Shown: positions 44,595 through 54,226 of the stretch, in pieces
How the letters are laid out: every line of letters begins with the position of its first letter
How positions within the stretch are numbered: the first letter of the stretch is position 1
DNA from: JAGVSZ01 sp019137045
GTDB lineage: Bacteria > Pseudomonadota > Gammaproteobacteria > Burkholderiales > SG8-39
Length of the DNA stretch: 64,000 nt
Assembly: GCA_046347635.1 (NCBI GenBank)
Contig: JAXMFT010000010.1
Coordinates: 124,001 to 188,000 of the forward strand
Reading direction: 5' to 3'
Notes under the pieces: generated by a model
Databases searched by the model: none
What the model saw: the letters and a program-made list of their open reading frames with translations, nothing else
Told to the model about the DNA's origin: nothing
Position numbers and translations under genes: made by a program

Positions 44595-45852
44595 GGCGGT
44601 CGATCAGCACGCGCATGAACGCCTTCTGGAAGTTCACCTGGCAGGTCGAGCTCGCCACGCGCAGGGCGATCGACTTGATCTCGATGACGGTGATGTTGCC
44701 GAGCGCCTTGATGGTCGTGGTCCGCTGCGTGACCCTGTCGCTGAAGTAGAGCAGCTCGCCGAAGCACCCGGCGCGCCGGATGGTGTTGATCGAGGTGCCG
44801 CCGATCGAGACGTCCACCTCGCCCTCGATCAGGAGGAAGAAGCTCTCGCCGTGGTCGCCCTCGCGGATGATCACGCTGCCGCGCGGGATCTCGCGCCACT
44901 GGCTGATGCGCAGCGCCTCCCACAGCGTCGCGTCGTCGAAGTCCTCGAAGAACGACAGCGCCTTGAGCTCGTTGAACTTGGCCGAGTCGGAGATCGACTC
45001 GCCGGCGAGCCGCAGCGCGCCGAACGCCTTGGACAGGTCCTTGCCGAAGTCGATCCAGCTCTCGTAGCGCTGCGCCGCGTTCTTCTGCATCGCCTTGAGG
45101 CAGATCTCGTCCAGCAGCGCCGGCAGCTCCGGCCGCAGCTGCGAGGGCGGCGGCGGCGTGACGTTGAGGATCTCGTAGGTGAGCGAGAGCTGGTTGGACG
45201 CGTTGAACGGCAGCCGCCCGGTGAGCAGCTTGTACATGACCACGCCGAGCGAGTAGATGTCGGTGTGGTGGGTGACGTCCTCGAGCCGGATCTGCTCGGG
45301 CGACATGTACGCGGGCGAGCCGATCCCGGTGAGCTGGGTCGTGTCCTGGGCGAGCTGCTCCTGGAACGACGCGCCGAAGTCGCTCACCTTGATGTCGCCC
45401 GCGGCGCTGTAGAGGATGTTGCCGGGCTTGATGTCGCGGTGGATCACGCCCATCTGGAACGCGTAGTCGAGCGCCCGGATGCACTTGAAGATCACCTCGA
45501 CCACCTTCGACAGCGGCAGCAGGCTGTCGATCTCGCTGTACGTCTCCAGGGTGGTGCCCTTGACGTGCTCCATCACGATGTAGCTGTACTCGGGCTCGCT
45601 CACCGCGTCGTAGATCGCGACGATGTGCGGGTGGTTGAGCCGGCCGGCGAGCGCGGCCTCGGCGAGGAAGCCCTTGCGCAGGAGCTTCGCGGTCTGCTCG
45701 CTGACGTTCTCCTCGAAGAAGAACACCTTGATCGCCACGTCCCGGTCGGCGAACGGGTCGCGCCCGAGGTAGACCCGGCTGGTCGCGCCGCGCCCGATCT
45801 CCTGCGTGATCGGGTACTTGCCGATGCGCCATTCGAGCTCGAACTTCATCAT
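44557..45852 (-). CDS. Ser/Thr protein kinase with C-terminal cyclic-nucleotide-binding-like domain
   Basis: 431 residues. Hanks-type kinase: Gly loop EIGRGATSRVYLG (~18-30), Lys42, catalytic HRDIKPGN (138-145), DFG (158-160), SPAYMSPEQ activation segment. From ~300 a cNMP-binding fold follows (IREGDHGESFFLLIEGEVDV; GCFGELLYFSDRVTQRTTTI). No transmembrane segment, so cytosolic. Start ATG 45852 (a second ATG follows directly). Divergent from clpB across 136 bp containing a sigma32-type promoter. Whether the domain binds cAMP/cGMP is not clear from sequence; the usual phosphate-cassette Arg appears as QRTTT. Confidence 0.92.
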   Translation of the reverse strand: MMKFELEWRIGKYPITQEIGRGATSRVYLGRDPFADRDVAIKVFFFEENVSEQTAKLLRKGFLAEAALAGRLNHPHIVAIYDAVSEPEYSYIVMEHVKGTTLETYSEIDSLLPLSKVVEVIFKCIRALDYAFQMGVIHRDIKPGNILYSAAGDIKVSDFGASFQEQLAQDTTQLTGIGSPAYMSPEQIRLEDVTHHTDIYSLGVVMYKLLTGRLPFNASNQLSLTYEILNVTPPPPSQLRPELPALLDEICLKAMQKNAAQRYESWIDFGKDLSKAFGALRLAGESISDSAKFNELKALSFFEDFDDATLWEALRISQWREIPRGSVIIREGDHGESFFLLIEGEVDVSIGGTSINTIRRAGCFGELLYFSDRVTQRTTTIKALGNITVIEIKSIALRVASSTCQVNFQKAFMRVLIDRLTQANSKLAGRG

Positions 45853-45927
45853 TTCGCGGGGGTTTTTCGTCGAAGGACGAGTGTAGCCCAGGGCCGCGGG
45901 CGCTCCCACCGACCGCGCCGGTCGAGG

Positions 45928-45956
45928 CTTGAAAAAACCGGCACTTGTCCACATAA
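45928..45956 (+). promoter_or_regulatory. sigma32-type heat-shock promoter of clpB
   Basis: CTTGAAA (45928-45934), 14-bp spacer, CCACATAA (45949-45956), close to the heat-shock consensus CTTGAAA-N11-16-CCCCATNT. It lies 33-61 bp before the clpB ATG, as expected for a sigma32-controlled chaperone gene. Confidence 0.8.
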
Positions 45957-45988
45957 CCTGGGGAGGTACCGATGCGAGGGAGCAACCG

Positions 45989-48592
<2,604 letters not shown>

Positions 48593-48622
48593 CGCGCAGC
48601 GCTTCGGCGGCGCCCCGGCGTC

Positions 48623-48651
48623 TTGACAACCCCGGGGCGATCACCTATACA
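48623..48651 (+). promoter_or_regulatory. sigma70 promoter of the purine operon
   Basis: TTGACA (48623-48628), 17-bp spacer, TATACA (48646-48651). Perfect -35 and optimal spacing, 31 bp after the clpB stop. Predicted transcription start is near 48658, immediately before the riboswitch-like RNA and ~237 nt before the first transporter gene. Confidence 0.8.
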
Positions 48652-48663
48652 CGCGCCTTGAGC

Positions 48664-48740
48664 GTGGGTGGGTAGAAGCGGTCAGCCGGACCGTCGCGGG
48701 CGCAATGCCCGGGCGGTGCGGTCGGAGATTGCTCACAGGC
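48664..48740 (+). promoter_or_regulatory. candidate NMT1-motif (xanthine-I) riboswitch
   Basis: Leader RNA that begins a few bases after the predicted transcription start. Outer helix GTGGG (48668-48672) pairs with CTCAC (48732-48736). The 5' internal-loop strand is TAGAAGCGGTCAG (48673-48685), the 3' strand CGGAGATTG (48723-48731). The inner helix GACCG/CGGTC (48689-48693/48719-48723) is capped by CGGGC-GCAAT-GCCCG. Both loop strands agree with the NMT1-motif consensus as I recall it (a ligand-binding RNA for xanthine and uric acid in Proteobacteria). The downstream gene is an NMT1-type binding protein followed by xanthine-dehydrogenase-type genes. No covariance model was run. Confidence 0.72.
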
Positions 48741-48778
48741 GTAGAGTAGCCGTGCGCGATCCTGACCGGGAGCTCCCC

Positions 48779-48892
48779 ATGTCGCGATCCCTTTGCTGCC
48801 CCGACAACAACACGCGGTCCGGCGCGCGCCGATGCGCGGTCCGCGGCACCCCGGCACGCTCGCGCGTCAACCCATTCGTCCGAGGAGGATAG
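48779..48892 (+). CDS. 37-residue leader ORF between riboswitch and transporter
   Basis: ATG 48779 is preceded by GGGAG with six-base spacing. The frame codes for an Arg/Ser-rich peptide starting MSRSLCCPDNN and stops at TAG 48890-48892, inside the Shine-Dalgarno/start region of the next gene (GAGGAGGATAGCCATG). Not recognised. It may serve translational coupling of riboswitch control to the transporter gene, or be chance. Confidence 0.4.
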   Translation: MSRSLCCPDNNTRSGARRCAVRGTPARSRVNPFVRGG

Positions 48893-48894
48893 CC

Positions 48895-49866
48895 ATGTTC
48901 GACCGTCTCACCCGGGTTCTCGCTCTGGCTCTGGCGGCCGTGCCGCTCGCCGCGCCGGCGCAGGACAAGATCACCTTCCTGACCAGCTGGTACGCCCAGG
49001 CCGAGCACGGCGGGTTCTACCAGGCGCTCGCCACCGGCCTGTACAAGAAGCACGGGTTGGACGTCACGATCCGGATGGGCGGTCCGCAGGTGAACCTCAT
49101 GCAGCTGATGCTCGCCGGGCAGGTCGACATGCACATGGGCTACGACTTCCAGGTCCTCAAGGCGCTCGAGCAGGGGTTGACGCCGATCACCGTGGCGACC
49201 TCGTTCCAGCACGATCTGCAGGGGCTCATGACCCACGAGGACGTGAAGAGCCTCGGCGACCTCAAGGGCAAGACCATCCTGCTCGCGACCGCCGGGCGCA
49301 CGTCCTGGTGGCCGTGGATGAAGCAGAAGTACGGGTACGCCGAGGAGCAGCTGCGCCCGTACACGTTCAACCTGCAGCCGTTCTTCGCCGACAAGAACGT
49401 CGTGCAGCAGGCGTACATGTCCTCGGAGCCGTTCCAGGCCGAGAAGAACGGCACCAAGACGAACTTCTTCCTGTTCGCGCGCGACGGCTTCCCGCCCTAC
49501 GGCACCACCATCGTCGCGACGCACAAGCTCGTGAAGGAGAAGCCGGACGTGGTCGCGCGCTTCGTGCGCGCGTCGATGGAAGGGTGGAAGAGCTTCCTCG
49601 CCAACCCGGCGCCGGCGGCGGAGCTGATCAAGAAGGACAACCCGAACATGAAGGACGACCAGATCGCCTACGCGGTGGCGAAGCTCAAGGAATACGGGCT
49701 CCTCACCGGCGGCGACGCGGCGAAAATGGGCATCGGCATCATGACCGACGAGCGCTGGAAGAAGACCTACGAGTACATGGTGGCGGCCGGCCTGCTCGCG
49801 CCCAACGTCGACGTCCGGCAGGCGTACACGACGCAGTTCGTGAAGGACCTGAAGGTCATGCCCTGA
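48895..49866 (+). CDS. NMT1/THI5-like ABC transporter substrate-binding protein
   Basis: 323 residues: signal peptide ending AAPAQ, then the NMT1-type fold (ITFLTSWYAQAEHGGFYQAL; GLYKKHGLDVTIRMGGPQVN; AGQVDMHMGYDFQVLKAL). This family takes up pyrimidines, purine-like heterocycles or thiamine precursors. The xanthine-type leader and catabolic genes downstream suggest a purine or oxidised purine ligand. RBS GAGGAGG before ATG 48895. A 14-bp hairpin follows the gene. Confidence 0.88.
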   Translation: MFDRLTRVLALALAAVPLAAPAQDKITFLTSWYAQAEHGGFYQALATGLYKKHGLDVTIRMGGPQVNLMQLMLAGQVDMHMGYDFQVLKALEQGLTPITVATSFQHDLQGLMTHEDVKSLGDLKGKTILLATAGRTSWWPWMKQKYGYAEEQLRPYTFNLQPFFADKNVVQQAYMSSEPFQAEKNGTKTNFFLFARDGFPPYGTTIVATHKLVKEKPDVVARFVRASMEGWKSFLANPAPAAELIKKDNPNMKDDQIAYAVAKLKEYGLLTGGDAAKMGIGIMTDERWKKTYEYMVAAGLLAPNVDVRQAYTTQFVKDLKVMP

Positions 49867-49873
49867 GGCGCGG

Positions 49874-49904
49874 GCCGAGGGCGGCGCACAGCGCCGCCCT
49901 CGGC
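49874..49904 (+). other. intercistronic hairpin after the first NMT1-type binding protein
   Basis: Perfect 14-bp inverted repeat (49874-49887 with 49891-49904, loop ACA) in the 46-bp gap before the ATPase gene, without a T tract. More likely an mRNA stabiliser than a terminator. Confidence 0.65.
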
Positions 49905-49912
49905 TGGCTCGC

Positions 49913-50734
49913 ATGTCAGCCATCGCTACACCCACGGCGGGCGCTGCGGCGCCGGAGGTCGTGGTCGACGTCCGCGGCGCGGACAAGGTCTTCGCCAACG
50001 GCACGCGCGCGCTCCTGCCGGTCGACCTGGCGATCCGCGCGGGCGAGTTCGTCACGCTCCTCGGCCCGTCGGGCTGCGGGAAATCGACGCTCCTCAAGAT
50101 GATCGCCAACCTGCTCACGCCCTCCTCCGGGCAGCTCGGCTGGTGGCGGGGCGGCTTCGACCACGTGGGCGAGCCGGGGAAGAAGCTGGTGATGGTGTTC
50201 CAGGACGCGACGCTCATGCCCTGGGCGCGCGTGCAGCGCAACGTCCGCCTGCCGCTCGATCTGGCCGGTGTGCCGCGCGCCGGCGCCGACGCGCGGGTGG
50301 CCGACGCGCTCGCGCTGGTCGGGCTGACCGGCTTCGAGACGAACTACCCGCGCCAGCTCTCGGGCGGAATGCAGATGCGCGTGTCGATCGCCCGCGCGCT
50401 GGTGACCGAGCCGAACCTGCTGCTGATGGACGAGCCGTTCGGCGCGCTCGACGAGATCACCCGCAACAAGCTCGACGCCGACATCATCCAGCTGTGGTGG
50501 AAGAAGAAGCTGACGGTCGTGTTCGTCACGCACAGCATCTACGAGGCGATCTTCCTGTCGACGCGCATCGTGGTCATGGCCGCGCGGCCGGGCCGGGTGC
50601 TGAAGGAGGTCGCGATCGACGAGCCGCACCCGCGCACCGAGGCCTTCCGCGTCACGCAGCGCTTCGCCGCCTACGCGAAGGAGCTGTCCGAGCTGCTCGC
50701 CGAGGCGAGCGCCAAGGGCGCCACGGATCTATGA
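49913..50734 (+). CDS. ABC transporter ATP-binding protein (nitrate/sulfonate/NMT1 class)
   Basis: 273 residues: Walker A GPSGCGKSTLLKM (~51-63), Q-loop MVFQDATLMPWARV, signature LSGGMQMRVSIARAL, Walker B LLLMDEPFGALDE, His switch FVTHSIYEA. Energises the importer formed with the neighbouring binding protein and permease. Its end overlaps the permease start by 4 bp. Confidence 0.92.
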   Translation: MSAIATPTAGAAAPEVVVDVRGADKVFANGTRALLPVDLAIRAGEFVTLLGPSGCGKSTLLKMIANLLTPSSGQLGWWRGGFDHVGEPGKKLVMVFQDATLMPWARVQRNVRLPLDLAGVPRAGADARVADALALVGLTGFETNYPRQLSGGMQMRVSIARALVTEPNLLLMDEPFGALDEITRNKLDADIIQLWWKKKLTVVFVTHSIYEAIFLSTRIVVMAARPGRVLKEVAIDEPHPRTEAFRVTQRFAAYAKELSELLAEASAKGATDL

Positions 50735-51516
50735 ACGAACGCCTGATGAAGTGGGCGGCGCCGATCGGGGTCGGCCTGGTCGTGCTGATCCTCTGGCACG
50801 TGCTGGTCAAGGCCTTCGACGTGCCGAAGTTCCTCGTCCCCGGACCGCTGGTCGTGCTCGACGCGCTGATCGCCGACTGGGGCCTGCTCTTCAACTCGCT
50901 GCTCGTCACCCTCAAGATCACCTTCGGCGCGTTCCTCCTGGCCGTCGTGATCGGCACGATCGTGGCCTTCCTCTTCGTCCAGAGCCGCTGGGTCGAGATG
51001 AGCCTCTTCCCCTACGCGGTGCTGCTCCAGGTCACCCCGATCGTCGCGATCGCGCCGCTGATCATCATCTGGGTGAAGCAGCCGACGCTCGCGCTGACCG
51101 TCTGCGCCACCATCATTGCGCTGTTTCCGATCATCTCCAACACGATCCTGGGTCTGCGCAGCGTGAATCCCGGGCTGATCAACCTGTTTCGCATGAACAA
51201 GGCGACGCGCTGGCAGACGCTCACGCAGCTGCGCATTCCGTCGGCCGCGCCGTACTTTTTCGGGGGCCTGCGCATCTCCTCGGGCCTCGCGCTGATCGGC
51301 GCGGTGGTGGCCGAGTTCGTCGCCGGCACCGGCGGCACCGGCGCCGGGCTCGCCTACCAGATCCTGCAGGCCGGCTACCAGATCAACATCCCGCGCCTGT
51401 TCGCCGCGCTGCTGATGATCACGGTGACCGGCGTGCTCCTGTTCCTGCTGATGGTGTTCCTGTCCAGACTCGCGCTCGCGAGCTGGCACGAGTCGGAAGT
51501 GGTACACGAGACCTAG
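50731..51516 (+). CDS. ABC transporter permease (NMT1-class importer 1)
   Basis: 261 residues, about six helices, with the EAA-loop region NKATRWQTLTQLRIPSAAPY (~153-172) and SGLALIGAVVAEFVAGTGGT following. SsuC/ThiX-like. ATG 50731 overlaps the ATPase stop. Stop lies 7 bp before the deaminase gene. Confidence 0.92.
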   Translation: MNERLMKWAAPIGVGLVVLILWHVLVKAFDVPKFLVPGPLVVLDALIADWGLLFNSLLVTLKITFGAFLLAVVIGTIVAFLFVQSRWVEMSLFPYAVLLQVTPIVAIAPLIIIWVKQPTLALTVCATIIALFPIISNTILGLRSVNPGLINLFRMNKATRWQTLTQLRIPSAAPYFFGGLRISSGLALIGAVVAEFVAGTGGTGAGLAYQILQAGYQINIPRLFAALLMITVTGVLLFLLMVFLSRLALASWHESEVVHET

Positions 51517-51523
51517 CCGCGCG

Positions 51524-52882
51524 ATGCTGATCCGCAACGCGACCGCGATCATGACCGGCCTGCCGGGCGCGCAGGCGCGCGCGAGCGGGTGCGATCTGCG
51601 CATCGACGCCGCCGGGCGCGTCGGAGCGATCGGCGCGCTCGCACCGGAGCCGGGCGAGCGGCTGGTGGACGCGACCGACTGCGTCGTGTACCCGGGCTGG
51701 GTGAACACGCACCACCACCTCGCGCAATCGGTGCTGAAGGGCGTTCCCGCGGGGATCAACCTGCCGCTGCTCGGGTGGCTCGACGCGGTGCCGTACCGCT
51801 TCCGCCGCCGCTTCGACGCGGACCTGCTCGCGCTCGCGGCGGAGATCGGCCTCACCGAGCTGCTGCTCTCGGGCTGCACGACGACCGCGGACCATCACTA
51901 CGTGTACTGGCCGGGGATGGACTACGACCCCGGCGAGCTCCTGTTCGGCGTCGCCGCGCGGCTCGGGCCGCGCTTCGTCCTGTGCCGAGGCGGCGCGACG
52001 GTGAAGCGGGCGTTCGAGGAGAACGATCCGAACGCCGTCCCGCCCGAAACGCTCGACACGATCGTCGGCGACGTGGAGCGGCTGGTCGGCGCCTACCACG
52101 ATCCCGGACCGGAGGCATTGCGACGCGTTGCGCTCGCGCCCGCCACGCCGACCTGGTCGCTGCGTCCCGAGGAGCTGAAGCCGGCGGTGCGCGCGGCGCG
52201 CAAGCTCGGCGTCCGCGTGCACACCCACCTCTCGGAGACCGCCGACTACGTCGCCTTCTGCCGCGAGAAGCACGATCGGAGGCCGGTCGAGTTCGTCGCC
52301 GACCACGAGTGGGTGGGGCCGGACGTGTGGTTCGCGCACATGGTGCATCTCACCGAGCCGGAGATCCGGCTCGTCGCGCAGACCGGAACCGGCACCGCCC
52401 ACTGCCCGGCGTCCAACTGCCGGCTCGGGAGCGGCATCGCGCCGGTGCCGGCGCTCGCGCGCGCCGGCGCGCCGGTATCGATCGGCGTGGACGGCGCGGC
52501 GTCGAACGAGTCGGCCGACTTCGTCTCGGAGGCGCACACCTGCTGGTACACGCATCGCGCGGCGCAGGGTGCGGCCGCCGTCGCCGTCGAGGACGTGATC
52601 CACTGGGGCACGCGCGGCGGGGCACGCGTGCTGGGCATCGACAACATCGGAACCGTGGAGGTCGGGCGCGCGGCGGACCTCGCGGTGTATGCGCTCGATC
52701 AGCCGCGCTACGCCGGCCTGCACGATCCGGCGATCGGCCCGGTGGTGAGCGGCGGACGGCCGCGCTTGCGGCTCCTCACGGTGCAGGGGCGAGTGGTGGT
52801 CGAGAACGACGCGATCCCGGGTCAGGACCTGCCGCGACTGCTCGCGCGTGCGCGCGCAGCGGTGCGGAAGCTGGCGAGTTGA
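51524..52882 (+). CDS. amidohydrolase, 8-oxoguanine deaminase-like
   Basis: 452-residue metal-dependent hydrolase of the ATZ/TRZ type. Metal ligands: NTHHHLAQ (His63-65 region), HTHLSET, WFAHMVHLTEPEI and the catalytic Asp in IGVDGAASNES. The block LLSGCTTTADHHYVYWPG closely matches 8-oxoguanine deaminases, which convert 8-oxoguanine to uric acid. Other heterocycle deaminases (guanine, triazine) are possible. Sits between a transporter and a xanthine-dehydrogenase-type enzyme, consistent with oxidised-purine breakdown. Confidence 0.87.
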   Translation: MLIRNATAIMTGLPGAQARASGCDLRIDAAGRVGAIGALAPEPGERLVDATDCVVYPGWVNTHHHLAQSVLKGVPAGINLPLLGWLDAVPYRFRRRFDADLLALAAEIGLTELLLSGCTTTADHHYVYWPGMDYDPGELLFGVAARLGPRFVLCRGGATVKRAFEENDPNAVPPETLDTIVGDVERLVGAYHDPGPEALRRVALAPATPTWSLRPEELKPAVRAARKLGVRVHTHLSETADYVAFCREKHDRRPVEFVADHEWVGPDVWFAHMVHLTEPEIRLVAQTGTGTAHCPASNCRLGSGIAPVPALARAGAPVSIGVDGAASNESADFVSEAHTCWYTHRAAQGAAAVAVEDVIHWGTRGGARVLGIDNIGTVEVGRAADLAVYALDQPRYAGLHDPAIGPVVSGGRPRLRLLTVQGRVVVENDAIPGQDLPRLLARARAAVRKLAS

Positions 52883-52883
52883 G

Positions 52884-53747
52884 ATGCGGCGCTTCGAATA
52901 CCACGAGCCGGCGAGCCTCGACGAGGCTTCGGCCCTGCTCGTGCGCCACGGGGCCGACGCGAGCCTGCTCGCCGGCGGGACCGATCTCCTCGTCGAGATC
53001 AAGGAGCACCTGCGCTGGCCGCAGCACGTCGTGAACGTGAAGAAGATTCCCGGGCTCGCGGCGCTCGAGTACGACGAGCGGAACGGCCTGCGCTTCGGTG
53101 CGCTGGTGACCGCGCGCGCGATCGAGACAGCAGCGGTGGTGCGCGCGAGGTATGCGGGGCTCGCGCAGGCGGCGCGCGAGCTGGGCTCGATCCAGGTGCG
53201 CCATCGCGCGACGGTGGTCGGAAACATCTGTCGCGCCTCGCCGTCGGCCGACACGCTGCCGCCGCTCATCGCGGACGGCGCGTCGGTGCGCATCCACGGT
53301 CCGGCGGGCGGCCGCACCGTCGCGCTCGAGGACTTCTTCATCGGTCCGGGAAGGACCGTGCTCGCGCCGGGCGAGCTGGTGACGGAAGTCGTGGTTCCGC
53401 CGCCCGCCCCGCGCACCGGAAAGCACTACATCAAGCACGGCCGCCGCAAGGCGATGGAGCTCGCAACCGTCGGCGTGGCGGTGGCGCTGACGCTGGAGCG
53501 CGACGCGTGCCGCGACATCCGCATCGCGCTCGGCGCCGTCGCGCCCACGCCGATCCGCGCGCGCGCGGCGGAGGCCGCGCTGCGCGGCCGGGCGCTCGAC
53601 GGCGGGACGATCGCGGCGGCGGCGCGAACCGCGATGGGTGAGTGCCGCCCGATCAGCAACGTGCGGGGCAGCGCGGAGTACCGGCGCGAAATGGTCGGCG
53701 TGCTCGTCGCGCGCGCGATCGAACGGGCGAGGGAGGGGGCGGGGTGA
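52884..53747 (+). CDS. molybdenum hydroxylase FAD subunit (xanthine dehydrogenase family, set 1)
   Basis: 287 residues: FAD-binding motifs LLAGGTDLLVEIKEHLRWP (~33-51) and RHRATVVGNICRASPSADTL, then a CO-dehydrogenase-flavoprotein C-terminal domain. Carries electrons from the Fe-S subunit to the acceptor. 1 bp after the deaminase and overlapping the 2Fe-2S gene as GTGA. Subunit order M-S-L. Confidence 0.92.
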   Translation: MRRFEYHEPASLDEASALLVRHGADASLLAGGTDLLVEIKEHLRWPQHVVNVKKIPGLAALEYDERNGLRFGALVTARAIETAAVVRARYAGLAQAARELGSIQVRHRATVVGNICRASPSADTLPPLIADGASVRIHGPAGGRTVALEDFFIGPGRTVLAPGELVTEVVVPPPAPRTGKHYIKHGRRKAMELATVGVAVALTLERDACRDIRIALGAVAPTPIRARAAEAALRGRALDGGTIAAAARTAMGECRPISNVRGSAEYRREMVGVLVARAIERAREGAG

Positions 53748-54226
53748 AGCGGATCGTCGAGGTCACGATCAACGGCGAGCGGCACGAGCTCGCGCTCGAG
53801 CCCTATCGCAGCCTGCTCGACGTGCTGCGCAACGACGTCGGGCTCACCGGCACCAAGAAGGGCTGCGACGTCGGGGACTGCGGCGCGTGCACCGTCCTGC
53901 TCGACGGTAAGCCGGTCAATTCCTGCCTGGTGCTCGGCGTGGAAGTGGGCGGCAGCGAGATCCTGACGATCGAGGGGTTGCAGCGCGGACCGGAGCGCCT
54001 GCACCCGCTGCAGGACGCGTTCATGCGCCACGGCGCGGCGCAGTGCGGCTTCTGCACGCCCGGCTTCCTCATGATGGCGAGCGCACTCCTCGACGAGAAT
54101 CCCGCGCCCACCGAGGAGGAGATCCGGTTCGGGATCGCCGGCAACATCTGCCGCTGCACCGGCTACACCAAGATCGTGGCCGCGATCCAGGCGGCCGCAC
54201 GGGACAAGGCGGAGGGCAAGGCGTGA
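53744..54226 (+). CDS. molybdenum hydroxylase 2Fe-2S subunit (set 1)
   Basis: 160 residues with both 2Fe-2S sites: plant-type GCDVGDCGACTVL plus NSC, and the helical AQCGFCTPGF / NICRCTGYTKIV pair. Electron-transfer subunit of the heterotrimer. GTG 53744. Overlaps the large subunit by 4 bp. Confidence 0.94.
   Translation: MKRIVEVTINGERHELALEPYRSLLDVLRNDVGLTGTKKGCDVGDCGACTVLLDGKPVNSCLVLGVEVGGSEILTIEGLQRGPERLHPLQDAFMRHGAAQCGFCTPGFLMMASALLDENPAPTEEEIRFGIAGNICRCTGYTKIVAAIQAAARDKAEGKA

Noticed and set aside
48656..48894. TPP (thi-box) riboswitch upstream of the NMT1/THI5-like gene
   Set aside because: No CTGAGA or CTGATC-type thi-box elements; the conserved loops fit the NMT1 motif better.
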